DNA of 64,000 bases, taken from contig CALLMD010000009.1 of NCBI GenBank assembly GCA_938007935.1, positions 111,857 to 175,856 of the forward strand, given 5' to 3'. Of this stretch, positions 25,109-35,170 are shown piece by piece (positions within the stretch are counted from its first letter, which is position 1; every line of letters starts with the position of its first letter). Made by a program: the position numbers and the translations under genes. Source of the DNA: an uncultured Hellea sp. (GTDB lineage Bacteria > Pseudomonadota > Alphaproteobacteria > Caulobacterales > Maricaulaceae). A model generated the notes under the pieces. It ran no database searches. It was not told where the DNA came from and saw only the letters and a list, made by a program, of their open reading frames with translations.

Positions 25109-26530
25109 ATGACAACACCCAAAGTAATAACCCGTTTTGCGCCTTCCCCGACAGGCTTCCTGCATATTGGCGGCGCACGAACAGCTTTATTTAATTATTA
25201 TTTTGCCAAGCATATGAGCGGTGAATTCCGGCTCCGGATAGAAGATACAGATAAAGAGCGCTCCACAGACGCAGCGACACAAGCCATAATTGACGGGATG
25301 AAATGGCTTGGGGTGCATCATGACGGAGATATAGTATTTCAGAGCAAAAATTCAGAAGACCATGCTAAAGCGGCTATGGAGCTGCTTGAACGCGGAGCAG
25401 CCTATAGGTGCTACGCAACGCCTGAAGAGTTAGAAACTTTACGCGACGCGGGCCGTGATGGTGATACAGCTTTCAGAAGTCCTTATCGCGATGAGGAAAA
25501 AGTTTTAGATAAACCACATACTATTCGCTTCCGTGTTCCTGAAGGCAAAACCCAAATCACAGATCATGTCCAAGGGGACATTACTTGGGATAATAAAAAT
25601 TTTGATGACCTTGTGCTTTTGCGCGCCGACGGAACGCCCACATATATGCTAGCCGTAGTCGTAGATGATCACAATATGGACGTCACTCACGTTATTCGCG
25701 GTGACGATCATCTTATCAATGCAGGGCGTCAGACGTTAATTTATGAGGCCCTTGGCTGGAAAATACCGCAATGGGCGCATGTCCCCCTTATTCATGGCCC
25801 TGACGGTAAAAAATTATCTAAACGGCATGGCGCCTTAGGCGCAGAAGCTTATAGAGATATGGGATACTTACCTGGAGGTTTGCGGAATTACTTGCTAAAA
25901 CTTGGTTGGGCACATGGTGATACAGAATTATTCTTTACTGAAGAGCAAATATCCAAAGTCTTTGATCTCGAGGGTATAAATTCTGCGCCCGCACGTCTTG
26001 ACTTCGACAAGATGGATTTCATCAATGGGCAGCACATTTTACAAGAACCCAATAAAAACCTTCTAGAATTAGCCTCAGGGTTTCTAACTGACCTAAATGA
26101 AGGTACTTTAAGTGACGACCTAGAGCAGCGCGTTTTAGCGGCAATGGATACATTAAAACCTCGTTCAAAAACACTCAAAGACCTTGCCGAGCAAGCCCGC
26201 TATCTGATGTTGAAACGTCCATTAGAAATTACTGGTAAATCCTCTAAACCCCTTAGGAAAGAAGACGCTATTTCACATCTATCGGCTTTGACTTTGCGGC
26301 TAAAATCCTTAGAAGAACCGAATTGGAGCGAAACTGAGATACAGAGGCTCCTACAAGATTATGTGTCAGAACATGATATTGGCTTTGGTAAAATCGGACA
26401 GCCCGTACGTGCGGCGCTAACCGGTGGAGCGCCCTCCCCAGATTTATCCTGGGTTCTTACTTTGCTTGGCAAAGAAGAAACATTAGCGCGCCTCGAAGAT
26501 GTCATAACGTCTGACTTTGCAAAGGACTGA
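25109..26530 (+). CDS. gltX: Glutamyl-tRNA synthetase
   Basis: This class I synthetase charges tRNA-Glu. Starting at the ATG at 25109 it is 473 aa. The ATP-binding signature [19 protein letters not shown] (HIGH-type) lies near residues 9-27, DDHLINAG is present, and the KLSKRHG (KMSKS-type) motif is near residue 242. Alphaproteobacteria often carry two gltX paralogues, one charging tRNA-Gln for later amidation, and which this is cannot be told here. A 17-codon upstream extension is rejected because it lacks homology. gltA follows after 7 nt, suggesting co-transcription. Confidence 0.96.
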   Translation: MTTPKVITRFAPSPTGFLHIGGARTALFNYYFAKHMSGEFRLRIEDTDKERSTDAATQAIIDGMKWLGVHHDGDIVFQSKNSEDHAKAAMELLERGAAYRCYATPEELETLRDAGRDGDTAFRSPYRDEEKVLDKPHTIRFRVPEGKTQITDHVQGDITWDNKNFDDLVLLRADGTPTYMLAVVVDDHNMDVTHVIRGDDHLINAGRQTLIYEALGWKIPQWAHVPLIHGPDGKKLSKRHGALGAEAYRDMGYLPGGLRNYLLKLGWAHGDTELFFTEEQISKVFDLEGINSAPARLDFDKMDFINGQHILQEPNKNLLELASGFLTDLNEGTLSDDLEQRVLAAMDTLKPRSKTLKDLAEQARYLMLKRPLEITGKSSKPLRKEDAISHLSALTLRLKSLEEPNWSETEIQRLLQDYVSEHDIGFGKIGQPVRAALTGGAPSPDLSWVLTLLGKEETLARLEDVITSDFAKD

Positions 26531-26537
26531 ATTTATA

Positions 26538-27839
26538 ATGGAAAATAAAATTAAAAATACCGGCTCAGCCAAAGTTACAATTGGCAAAGATAGCTATGAT
26601 TTGCCAATAATGGCAGGATCAATGGGCGCGCCAGGTATTGATGTTCGTGCGCTTTATAAAAACTCAGGGCATTTCACTTTTGATCCGGGCTATACCTCTA
26701 CGTGTTCAACTGAGTCGCAAATCACATTTATTGATGGCGCTAAAGGTCAATTGCTTCATCGTGGTTACCCTATTGAGCAATTAGCAGAAAAATCGACATT
26801 CCTCGAAGTTGCTTATTTGATGATAAATGGTGAACTGCCCACCAAAACGCAGAATGAAAATTTCACAAGAACTATCACGCAGCACACCATGCTTCATGAT
26901 CAAGTTGAAAGCTTTTTCCATGGATTTAGGCGAGATAGCCATCCAATGGCCATGATGTGCGGTACGGTTGGGGCATTGTCTGGTTTCTATCATGATGACA
27001 GTCATACAACTGTCGATGAAGCCCGTAATATTGCAATGCACCGCCTAATCGCAAAAATGCCAACGATTGCTGCGCGAGCCTATAAATATTCCATAGGGCA
27101 GCCTCACGTATATCCAAATAACGAATTATCATATGCTGAGAATTTCCTTCACATGTGTTTCTCTGTTCCTGCCGAAAAATACAAAGTTAGCAAGACAATC
27201 GTCAATGCGATGGATAAGATTTTCATCCTTCATGCAGACCATGAGCAAAACGCTTCTACATCCACCGTGCGTCTTGCCGGGTCATCAGGTGCAAACCCAT
27301 ATGCCTGTATTGCGGCAGGCATTGCGTGTCTTTGGGGACCAAGCCATGGCGGTGCAAATGAAGCCTGCCTCAACATGCTTCGCGAAATTGGAACAGTAGA
27401 TAGAATCCCTGAATATATAGCGCGGGCCAAGGATAAATCTGACCCCTTCCGTCTCATGGGCTTTGGACATCGTGTTTACAAAAACTTTGATCCACGCTCG
27501 CGTGTTCTGCAAAAAGTAGCACATGACGTTTTAGAAGAACTCGATTTAGATAATCCTATTTTGGCCGTAGCCAAAGAACTTGAGAAAATAGCTTTGGAAG
27601 ATGAGTATTTCATCTCTAAAAAACTCTATCCAAATGTTGATTTCTATTCTGGCATCGTTCTATCTGCCCTCGGCTTCCCGACATCTATGTTTACTGTACT
27701 CTTCGCCTTAGCGCGCACAGTCGGATGGATTTCACAGTGGAATGAAATGCTTGAAGACCCAAGCCAGCGTATTGGACGTCCGCGTCAGCTTTATACAGGT
27801 GCAACGCAACGCGATTACGTCCCTCTTAGCAAACGCTAG
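26538..27839 (+). CDS. gltA: Citrate synthase
   Basis: The enzyme condenses oxaloacetate and acetyl-CoA in the TCA cycle. The 433-aa protein is a type II (hexameric, Gram-negative) citrate synthase. It shows [19 protein letters not shown] and the catalytic-histidine region [19 protein letters not shown]. The second catalytic site is [12 protein letters not shown], followed by [16 protein letters not shown] with the catalytic Asp. It lies 7 nt after gltX. Its last 4 nt overlap the convergent lpxB stop. Confidence 0.97.
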   Translation: MENKIKNTGSAKVTIGKDSYDLPIMAGSMGAPGIDVRALYKNSGHFTFDPGYTSTCSTESQITFIDGAKGQLLHRGYPIEQLAEKSTFLEVAYLMINGELPTKTQNENFTRTITQHTMLHDQVESFFHGFRRDSHPMAMMCGTVGALSGFYHDDSHTTVDEARNIAMHRLIAKMPTIAARAYKYSIGQPHVYPNNELSYAENFLHMCFSVPAEKYKVSKTIVNAMDKIFILHADHEQNASTSTVRLAGSSGANPYACIAAGIACLWGPSHGGANEACLNMLREIGTVDRIPEYIARAKDKSDPFRLMGFGHRVYKNFDPRSRVLQKVAHDVLEELDLDNPILAVAKELEKIALEDEYFISKKLYPNVDFYSGIVLSALGFPTSMFTVLFALARTVGWISQWNEMLEDPSQRIGRPRQLYTGATQRDYVPLSKR

Positions 27840-28987
27840 TTCAATATATCCAAAATAGTTTGGGCGGCACGTTTACTCGCAATGCCGCCTTTTCCATGCA
27901 TGATAGCCGTCTGTTCTAATAGTTTTGCAGAAACCGTCTCTCGAAGATCAGCATCGTCTAGATATTTTGTAATTTCTCGCAATATATTATCCGCCGTCAC
28001 GTCCCCCTGTATCAGCTCAGGAAGCAGAGCTTCCTTGGCAGAAATATTCACTAATGAGATGTAATCTGGTTTATAAAGCCGTTTTGCGACGGCATAGGTT
28101 ATGGCGTTAAGCTTATAAGCTACAACCGTTGGAACGCCCGCACAGGCTAGTTGCGTAGTTATAGTCCCAGAACAAGCTATCGCTGCAACGCTCGCATCAA
28201 AGACATCAAATTTTGTGGACTCTGGTAATAAGATAATATCTTGCATCCGTTTATCTTCGGCCGCAATAGCCCTTAAATCCGTCGCGACGCTATCTGAAAC
28301 AGGGCTAACAAATTTCAAATCTGGACGTGTCTGTTTTAGTATTTCAACGGTCTCGGTGAATATTGCTGCCAAGGTCTTAATTTCCGAAAGTCTACTTCCA
28401 AAAAATACAGATATAATCTTATCTGATTCACCAATTCCGAAATCGAGTTTAAGTTTATGCCCATCCCCTGCCCGGAAATTAGTATCAAAAATTGGGTTTC
28501 CTACATAAGTAACTGGTAAGTTATGCCTTTCAAAAAAGGGGGCATCAAAGTTATGGATCGTCATTAAATGATCAACATTCTCAGCTAATATTTTTGCACG
28601 CCCTTCACGCATCGCCCAGACTTGTGGCGCAACATATTTGACGATTTTTCCTTTAAAGTTAGCTTTCTTAAGCTCCTTCGCAATTCTTATCATAAAGCCC
28701 CAGCTATCAATTAAGACAACCATATCTGGGTTATTATCCATAATAGATGACACCGCCCCTTTGACGCGCCTCATAATCATTGGATATGCACTCACACCTT
28801 CAACAAATCCCAGTATAGCTAGGCCCGATATGTCAATTTCTGGCTCTATGCCTTGTGATTGCATAGCGGGACCGCCTATACCAAGAAATTTAGTTTTTGA
28901 GGATTGCTTCTTTATCTCTGCAATTAATTCTGCGCCAAGATGGTCAGCCGAGCTTTCAACCGCAACAATATAAATGCGCTTGCTCAT
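27836..28987 (-). CDS. lpxB: Lipid-A-disaccharide synthase
   Basis: LpxB (GT19) joins lipid X and UDP-2,3-diacylglucosamine to form the lipid A disaccharide at the inner face of the inner membrane. The 383-aa protein has N-terminal [15 protein letters not shown] (the AGExSGD-type region), [35 protein letters not shown]-like YVGNPIFD, and the nucleotide-binding [17 protein letters not shown]. The length is normal. It is the last gene of the lpx run and overlaps lpxI by 4 nt. Confidence 0.97.
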   Translation of the reverse strand: MSKRIYIVAVESSADHLGAELIAEIKKQSSKTKFLGIGGPAMQSQGIEPEIDISGLAILGFVEGVSAYPMIMRRVKGAVSSIMDNNPDMVVLIDSWGFMIRIAKELKKANFKGKIVKYVAPQVWAMREGRAKILAENVDHLMTIHNFDAPFFERHNLPVTYVGNPIFDTNFRAGDGHKLKLDFGIGESDKIISVFFGSRLSEIKTLAAIFTETVEILKQTRPDLKFVSPVSDSVATDLRAIAAEDKRMQDIILLPESTKFDVFDASVAAIACSGTITTQLACAGVPTVVAYKLNAITYAVAKRLYKPDYISLVNISAKEALLPELIQGDVTADNILREITKYLDDADLRETVSAKLLEQTAIMHGKGGIASKRAAQTILDILN

Positions 28988-29817
28988 AATTTTAACTGAG
29001 GTAATCCCGCTATAAAAATACCAGCTTGGTCAGCCTGTTCTATTACTATTTCCCGGTCAATCACAAAGGCACGTCCGCCTTCGGCTACAATCCCTGCTAG
29101 GCCCGCTTTTGAAGCTTTCTTGACTGTCATGGGCCCAATTGTAGGTAAATCCACTCTGGATTCTTGTCCTGGCTTAAGCATTTTTGCTAATATACCTACG
29201 CGGTTATCTAATGTGCCAGTGATATCGTCTGGCAATTTTTCAACGCGCTCAAGCATAATATCTGTTCCCTCTTGAGCCTCAACAGCAAGAACAACTCCCC
29301 TTGCAACGACAGCTCCTTGACCTATATCCAATGCGCCAATTTTTGAGGCTATCTCACAGGCTTTACGGATATCTTCGGAATGAATGTCATTAATTTTAAC
29401 AGACCCAAGGATTCCTTCTGGGAGGAGTAAGGATTTACAAATGTCCTGGGGTGCAACAATTTCAAAGCCTTCTTTTTCGAATAAATTTAAAAGATAACGC
29501 ATTAACGCATCATCACCCTTTTGGGCGGCTTTGATAGCCCCGGGAACATGACGTATAGCCTTAAAGTCAGGTTTTAAGGTCTTAAAGTCAGGGCGGGAAA
29601 TTTTTCCCGCAAAACACACATGCGTACATTTATTTTTCTTAAAGGTCTTAACGATCTTACCAAATTCAGCGATACCTGCTTGAGTAGAATCTTCAAAAGT
29701 CTCGACATCAGCAAAACCCTTTATGGCGACAACAAATGTGTCATGCCCATCAATTTTAGCAGAATTTACGACTAGCTTAGGCAGTTCACCACCACCTGCG
29801 ATTACACCCAATTTCAT
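28984..29817 (-). CDS. lpxI: UDP-2,3-diacylglucosamine pyrophosphatase LpxI
   Basis: LpxI (DUF1009) cleaves UDP-2,3-diacylglucosamine to lipid X and UMP and replaces LpxH in alphaproteobacteria. The 277-aa protein shows N-terminal LGVIAGGGELPKLV, CFAGKISRPDF, KGDDALMRYLLNLFEKEGF, GVVLAVEAQEGTDIML-like and the C-terminal DLPTIGPMTVKKASKAGLAGIVAEGG. It lies between lpxA (2 nt away) and lpxB (4-nt overlap), which supports the assignment. Confidence 0.96.
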   Translation of the reverse strand: MKLGVIAGGGELPKLVVNSAKIDGHDTFVVAIKGFADVETFEDSTQAGIAEFGKIVKTFKKNKCTHVCFAGKISRPDFKTLKPDFKAIRHVPGAIKAAQKGDDALMRYLLNLFEKEGFEIVAPQDICKSLLLPEGILGSVKINDIHSEDIRKACEIASKIGALDIGQGAVVARGVVLAVEAQEGTDIMLERVEKLPDDITGTLDNRVGILAKMLKPGQESRVDLPTIGPMTVKKASKAGLAGIVAEGGRAFVIDREIVIEQADQAGIFIAGLPQLKL

Positions 29818-29819
29818 AT

Positions 29820-30617
29820 CTATGACCCTAATTTAGGCATACAAATAGATCGGTTCTTTTGCGTCCGGATAAAATCTACTATTTCCGCTACTAATTCATG
29901 ATCTGAATATATCGTTGCAGCATCGTCTAAGCGCTCAGCAAAAGTTCCTTCAGGCGCGAAGAGTTGGCGATACGCTGACCTTAAATCTCTTATTTTTTCA
30001 CGGGAGAAGCCCCGCCGCTTCAAACCAACAACATTTAAACCAGCTAAATGGGCCGGATTTCCCCGCACTGACCCATAAGGAATAACATCAGTGGTTACAG
30101 TCGCCATCCCACCTATAAAGGCATGTTCCCCTATGCGAGTATGCTGATGAATAGCGCATAATCCGCCCAAAATAGCATGATCCCCAATTGTAACGTTACC
30201 CCCAATCTGAGCTCCATTTGACACAATGACATGGTTGCCCATTTGTCCTTCATGAGCGAGGTGCGTTCCCACCATAAAATAACAGTCATGGCCAATTCGC
30301 GTTACTGGCTCTCCAGTATCTGTTCCAGGATGAATATTTACGTTCTCACGAAACACACAGCGCATACCAATTTCAATACTTACATTTCCGCCTTTATGCT
30401 TAAAGTCTTGAGGGGGATGCCCCATTGAAACAAACGGATAAAGTGTACAGTCAGGTCCTATTGACGTCTGGCCATCAAGATTGACTTGCGCAATGAGCTT
30501 GGTGTTTTTCCCGAGTTTTACATCAGCCCCAACGACACAAAGCGGACCGATACTCACACCATCTGCCAACTCCGCCTTTGGATCGACAAATGATGATGGA
30601 TGAATATCAATACTCAA
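29820..30617 (-). CDS. lpxA: UDP-N-acetylglucosamine O-acyltransferase
   Basis: LpxA adds a 3-hydroxyacyl chain from ACP to UDP-GlcNAc, the first step of lipid A synthesis. The 265-aa protein has an N-terminal left-handed beta-helix of hexapeptide repeats (IHPSSFVDPKAELADGVSIGPLCVVG onward). The catalytic-histidine region is FMVGTHLAHEGQMGNH, then AIHQHTRIGEHAFIGG, with a helical C-terminal domain (GLKRRGFSREKI). It overlaps fabZ by 4 nt. Confidence 0.97.
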   Translation of the reverse strand: MSIDIHPSSFVDPKAELADGVSIGPLCVVGADVKLGKNTKLIAQVNLDGQTSIGPDCTLYPFVSMGHPPQDFKHKGGNVSIEIGMRCVFRENVNIHPGTDTGEPVTRIGHDCYFMVGTHLAHEGQMGNHVIVSNGAQIGGNVTIGDHAILGGLCAIHQHTRIGEHAFIGGMATVTTDVIPYGSVRGNPAHLAGLNVVGLKRRGFSREKIRDLRSAYRQLFAPEGTFAERLDDAATIYSDHELVAEIVDFIRTQKNRSICMPKLGS

Positions 30618-31072
30618 GAGGCGCTCCCATATTGCATTTCTGCCGCCGCAAATTTCATAGTCGCAGCGACTGTTCCATCAACCTTGGCGGTTCCAGAAAA
30701 TTTGTAAAACGGCAACCTGACTTTATCAATCATAACATCTACAACAATTGTTTCTCCGGGGTTTACAGGTCTACGAAATTTGACTGCATCTACATTGGAA
30801 AAGGCTATGAATTTATCATCTGATAGACCGCGTGTTAAAGATACAAGTAATGCCCCCGCTTGGGCAACTGTTTCAATAATTAACACGCCCGGCATGATCG
30901 GCATCCCCGGAAAATGTCCCTTAAAAAAACTTGCATCAGTTTTGACATCTGATTCTACCCTAATTGAGTTTTCATCCAATTGCGTTACCCTATCAATAAA
31001 CAACATTGGATCCCTATGTGGTAGATAGTCCTTGATATAACTTTGATTTAGGGGAAGAGAGTGGACGAACAT
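30614..31072 (-). CDS. fabZ: 3-hydroxyacyl-ACP dehydratase FabZ
   Basis: FabZ dehydrates 3-hydroxyacyl-ACP in fatty-acid elongation and competes with LpxA for the same substrate pool. The 152-aa protein starts at the ATG at 31072; a 14-codon extension into lpxD is rejected. Hot-dog fold motifs are LPHRDPMLFIDRV and GHFPGMPIMPGVLIIE, which carries the catalytic His, followed by the expected Glu in ETVAQAGALL. It begins 4 nt after the lpxD stop. Confidence 0.97.
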   Translation of the reverse strand: MFVHSLPLNQSYIKDYLPHRDPMLFIDRVTQLDENSIRVESDVKTDASFFKGHFPGMPIMPGVLIIETVAQAGALLVSLTRGLSDDKFIAFSNVDAVKFRRPVNPGETIVVDVMIDKVRLPFYKFSGTAKVDGTVAATMKFAAAEMQYGSAS

Positions 31073-31076
31073 ATTA

Positions 31077-32099
31077 TTACGTTTTCGGTCTTTTGGACAG
31101 CTTTCTTGTCGCACTAACCATTCTCATATGATCCCTTATGGGCATTGCAGGTATGCCACTCCATACTTCACCAGCAGGGATATTATGCATAACCCCTGCT
31201 CTGGCAGCTATAGAGGCTCCATCTCCAACGACAATGTGATCTGCAAGCCCGACGTTACCACCCATTTGGACACCTTTTCCAATTACACAGCTGCCTGAGA
31301 TACCAACGTGTCCAGCAATGACAGTTCCAGATCCAATTATAACATTATGGGCAATTTGCACTAGATTATCGACCTTAACATCATCCTGTAAAATTGTATC
31401 TCCTATTTGGCCGCGATCAATGCAGGTTTGCGATCCAATAGAGACACGGTTACCAATAATCACGCGCCCTATATGTGGCATATCAACTACGCCACGCTCA
31501 TCAGAGGCTATGCCAAAACCCGAGCCTCCAATCATCGCACCTGACTTAATTTGACAATCAGTGCCAAGTAAAGAGCACTCTATATTAACATGGGCCCCAA
31601 TAAAGGTCCTTGCACCAATATGCACTCCCGGACCGATTATCGCATAAGGAGAAATAATAGCTTCATCATCTATAACGGCGCCAGTTCCTAAAACTGCCGT
31701 TGGATGAACTTTTGCAGATTTAGCAATTTTTATATCATCGGGAGGAGCGCCTAGACTAATTTGTGAAACAAGTCTCCCTAAAGTTCGTCCAAAATGAGCT
31801 CTTGGCGCACTTGAGATTAAGGGTATTATATGTTTAGCACCGATAACTTCGGCTAATTTTTCGGGAACAAAGCAAGCTGTAGCTCTCGCTGTCTCAACTT
31901 GACTTTTATGCCGCTTGTTTTCAAGAAAGCAAATATCTCCTAGCTTACTTAGCGACAATATCGCTCCATATGAAATTTTCTCATCACCAAACTTTTCATT
32001 TGGCAACATTACATCCAAGCCATCTATGAGTTCGGCCAAAGAAATGGGGCCGTTTGCACTATAAAACCGGGTATCTAACATTCCCGCAACATAGCGCAT
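31077..32099 (-). CDS. lpxD: UDP-3-O-(3-hydroxyacyl)glucosamine N-acyltransferase
   Basis: LpxD adds the second 3-hydroxyacyl chain in lipid A synthesis. The 340-aa protein has an N-terminal uridine-binding domain (FYSANGPISLAELID), hexapeptide repeats (VHPTAVLGTGAVIDDEAI), the catalytic region VDNLVQIAHNVIIGSG with the active-site His, and a C-terminal helix. The start at 32099 has AAGGG just upstream; an ATG six codons later is possible. The OmpH gene lies 44 nt upstream. Confidence 0.97.
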   Translation of the reverse strand: MRYVAGMLDTRFYSANGPISLAELIDGLDVMLPNEKFGDEKISYGAILSLSKLGDICFLENKRHKSQVETARATACFVPEKLAEVIGAKHIIPLISSAPRAHFGRTLGRLVSQISLGAPPDDIKIAKSAKVHPTAVLGTGAVIDDEAIISPYAIIGPGVHIGARTFIGAHVNIECSLLGTDCQIKSGAMIGGSGFGIASDERGVVDMPHIGRVIIGNRVSIGSQTCIDRGQIGDTILQDDVKVDNLVQIAHNVIIGSGTVIAGHVGISGSCVIGKGVQMGGNVGLADHIVVGDGASIAARAGVMHNIPAGEVWSGIPAMPIRDHMRMVSATRKLSKRPKT

Positions 32100-32143
32100 A
32101 CAGCCCTTATAATAACCTCAATTTGAGTTACCGTGTTTTACGC

Positions 32144-32719
32144 TTAACTCTTACGCGGTAATCTCTCACGCGTTACAGGCACAGTTCTCATTTGACTGTT
32201 TAAACGGCTGATAACCGTATCCGTTACATCTACTGGGTCACCGTAAATAACAAGAGAGCGTTCAAGAACGACGTCAGCATTACGCTCTGCAACAATAGCT
32301 TTCAAAATCACGCGTAGCCGTTCTTGTACTTTTTGAACCGCTTTACCCTCAGTAATCTGCATTTCTTTTTGCTTATAAGCCAAGTCAACTTGGACAGCCT
32401 GCTGATCTTTTTTAAAGGACTGAATTTGAGCTTGTAGCGCCGTATCACTTTGTAGGGAAGCCATGGTTTTACCCTTTAGCTGAGCTTCAAGGGTCTTTCC
32501 TTTACTCTCTAATGGCGAGGTTTTTGCTTTAGCTTCAGACTCCATAGATTTACCAATTGTCTCAAGTTGACGTTTGATATGCTTTCCAACTTCGGAATCC
32601 CGAAGAACGCGACCTGTATCAACTACAAGAATAGTGCTTTGAGCCATTGCTGAAGCGCTAAATAGGACAGCCGCTGTAACTCCAAGCACCGAACGGATAA
32701 ATGATTTAGATAGAGACAT
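32144..32719 (-). CDS. skp: OmpH/Skp-family periplasmic chaperone
   Basis: The 191-aa precursor has a signal peptide ending ...FSASAMAQS. The mature part begins TILVVDTGRVLRDSEVGKHI, continues with long coiled-coil helices (KAKTSPLESKGKTLEAQLKG onward) and closes with the conserved VVLERSLVIYGDPVDVTDTVI. Skp-type trimers hold unfolded outer-membrane proteins for BamA. Its start is 2 nt after the bamA stop. Confidence 0.92.
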   Translation of the reverse strand: MSLSKSFIRSVLGVTAAVLFSASAMAQSTILVVDTGRVLRDSEVGKHIKRQLETIGKSMESEAKAKTSPLESKGKTLEAQLKGKTMASLQSDTALQAQIQSFKKDQQAVQVDLAYKQKEMQITEGKAVQKVQERLRVILKAIVAERNADVVLERSLVIYGDPVDVTDTVISRLNSQMRTVPVTRERLPRKS

Positions 32720-32721
32720 AA

Positions 32722-35160
32722 TTAGAACCTTGTTCGGGTTGTAAATTGAAATGATTTTCGATCATCGAAGTCATATTGCTTAAGCGGCTTTGTAAAGTCA
32801 AACCTGATAGGGCCAAACGGGCTTTCCCAGAACACACTGGCACCTGCCATGGCGCGAAGAGACAAGTCGTCGATTGTTTTTTGATAAGTGGGGGCACTGG
32901 TGAGTTGTTCTCCCGTAACAGGGTCAATACCCGTATCGAATTTAAAATCATCATCTAAAAGACCAACTGTTCCTGCTTCAACAAACAAGCTACCTAATAA
33001 ATTAGGAATTCCAACAGGAAAACTCACCTCAGCTGCAGCTAGCCCAAAGGCATTACCCCCAAGAGAGTTAAGACGTCTTGTGACTTCACCTGTTGTAGAA
33101 TTATATTCCACGACCCTTGGGCCAATACCAGCATTATCATAACCACGAAATTCAAAGTTACCTTTAAAGTATCTATCATTAACTGAAACTGGGTCGCTTC
33201 CCCAGCCTCGAATATAACCGCCTGACAAAGACGCACTTGCAATAACGTTTTTATAAAGTCCTCTATAAGCATTCGCTCGGACATCAGTTCTCAAATATTT
33301 TACATCTCCGCCTATACCAGCAGCATCTTGACTAAATCTAACGTCAAATCCACGTGTCGGCGTGATCGGATCATTTCGTCTATCCCAACCAAATGTATAA
33401 CCTAGAATTGATGATAATCGGCCCCCAACTTGCTCACACAAAGATGTCAGAGATGTTCTGGTAGCTGTCGCATCGAATTGCGTACAATCAGTACCAGGCA
33501 GTTCAATATTTTCCTTCCGCAATGAGTATCTTGTCGAAAGAGTGGTGTATTCAGTTAATGGGAAAGCCAAGGTAAGCTGTCCACCCGTACGTGATTGACG
33601 AAAGCCAGCTTCATCAAGGAAATCAATAACCACGTCAAAAAGCTCGACGCCGGCTGCCAAATTTCGGCCTAGGAAGCGAGGTTCTGTGAAACGCAAATCA
33701 ACCTCTCGTCTATTTGAACTCGCCCGAATAACAAATCTGAGCAATTGTCCGCGGCCACGAAGATTACGTTGAGTAATTGATAAATCCACCAAAAATGCAT
33801 CCGCGGAAGAGAAACCAGCTGAAAATGACAGTTCTCCTGTAGGCTGCTCTTTCACCGCAACTTCAACTATCGCGCGGTCAGGTGATGACCCTTGACGTTC
33901 GGTGATTTCAACCTCTTCAAAAAAGCGAAGCGATCTAACACGGTTGCGAGAACGATCCAGAAGAATTCTATTAAAAGCATCTCCCTCTACGAGTTCCATT
34001 TCGCGGCGGATAACATAATCAAGTGTTGTGGTGTTTCCAACCACATCAATGCGTTCGATATATACTCTGGGCCCCTCGACAACATTGAAAACAAGGTCAA
34101 CGGTTTTTGTATCGCGGTTACGCTTAATATTTGGTTGGATATCAACAAATGCGTAACCAGAGGTTCCAGCTGCAAAGTTTAGTGTATCAATGACATCCTC
34201 AACTTTACTGGCATTGTAGATTGTTCCCGGTTTAATATTTATCAAGCGTTCAAGAAAATCTGAATTCAAATCATCTAGCTCAGTTTCTACGGTAATATCA
34301 CCCCAAGTATATTCTTCGCCTTCATCGACGGTAAACGTAATATAGAAGTCTTCTTGGTCAGGTGTCAGTTCGGCGACAGCTGAAACTACGCGGAAATCCG
34401 CAAATCCACGATTCGTATAAAATGTACGCAGCTGTTCACGATCATATTCCAAACGACCTGGATCATAGTTATCATTGGAGGAGAAAAATTTGTACCAAAC
34501 AGATTCTTCAGTCACCATTTCCTTGCGAAGGCGTCTATCCGCATATTCACTATTGCCAATAATATTGATGCGTTTCACCCCAGTGACCGGGCCCTCTGAA
34601 ATTTCAAAGATTAGATCGACGCGGTTTTGGGGTTGCTGAACAACCTTTGGAGAAATTGTTGCCCCAAAACGCCCAGATTGACGATAAAGCTCAATAATGC
34701 GTTGTACGTCCTCTTGTACATTAGAACGGGTAAATATAGCTCTTGGCTCTGCTTCAATCTCATCAGTAATTTTATCACTTTTAAGAGATTTGTTTCCTTC
34801 TAATATTACACGATTGATGATCGGATTTTCAATTACCCGAATAAGAACATTGCCGTCACGAGGGTCGATCGCGACATCAGCAAACAAACCTGTCGCATAT
34901 AGTGTTTTAACAGATAAATCGATGCGATCTTCACTGTAAGGATCTCCTGGAGCAAATAAGAGGTATGAAGCAACGGTATTGGCCTCTACTCTTTGATTTC
35001 CTTGCACCTGAATTGTTCTAATAATTTGAGGAAGCGCAATAGGTTCAGGCTGATTATCTTGCGCATAAGATACATTCAACGACGCGAAGCAAAACAGGCT
35101 CAGAATCATGGTAATAATTAAGCATTTGGGCCTATGCCAATGTATCGAATAATCTCTCAT
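32722..35160 (-). CDS. bamA: Outer-membrane protein assembly factor BamA
   Basis: BamA is the Omp85 core that inserts beta-barrels into the outer membrane. The 812-aa precursor starts at the ATG at 35160, with a signal peptide ending SLNVSYAQDN. Five POTRA domains follow, for example IQVQGNQRVEANTVASYL and INIIGNSEYADRRLRKEM. The 16-stranded barrel (from about residue 430) includes GLAAAEVSFPVGIP and ends TTRTRF with the terminal Phe. It starts 10 nt after the rseP stop and is followed by skp, its chaperone partner. Confidence 0.97.
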   Translation of the reverse strand: MRDYSIHWHRPKCLIITMILSLFCFASLNVSYAQDNQPEPIALPQIIRTIQVQGNQRVEANTVASYLLFAPGDPYSEDRIDLSVKTLYATGLFADVAIDPRDGNVLIRVIENPIINRVILEGNKSLKSDKITDEIEAEPRAIFTRSNVQEDVQRIIELYRQSGRFGATISPKVVQQPQNRVDLIFEISEGPVTGVKRINIIGNSEYADRRLRKEMVTEESVWYKFFSSNDNYDPGRLEYDREQLRTFYTNRGFADFRVVSAVAELTPDQEDFYITFTVDEGEEYTWGDITVETELDDLNSDFLERLINIKPGTIYNASKVEDVIDTLNFAAGTSGYAFVDIQPNIKRNRDTKTVDLVFNVVEGPRVYIERIDVVGNTTTLDYVIRREMELVEGDAFNRILLDRSRNRVRSLRFFEEVEITERQGSSPDRAIVEVAVKEQPTGELSFSAGFSSADAFLVDLSITQRNLRGRGQLLRFVIRASSNRREVDLRFTEPRFLGRNLAAGVELFDVVIDFLDEAGFRQSRTGGQLTLAFPLTEYTTLSTRYSLRKENIELPGTDCTQFDATATRTSLTSLCEQVGGRLSSILGYTFGWDRRNDPITPTRGFDVRFSQDAAGIGGDVKYLRTDVRANAYRGLYKNVIASASLSGGYIRGWGSDPVSVNDRYFKGNFEFRGYDNAGIGPRVVEYNSTTGEVTRRLNSLGGNAFGLAAAEVSFPVGIPNLLGSLFVEAGTVGLLDDDFKFDTGIDPVTGEQLTSAPTYQKTIDDLSLRAMAGASVFWESPFGPIRFDFTKPLKQYDFDDRKSFQFTTRTRF

Positions 35161-35170
35161 AAATCGTCCA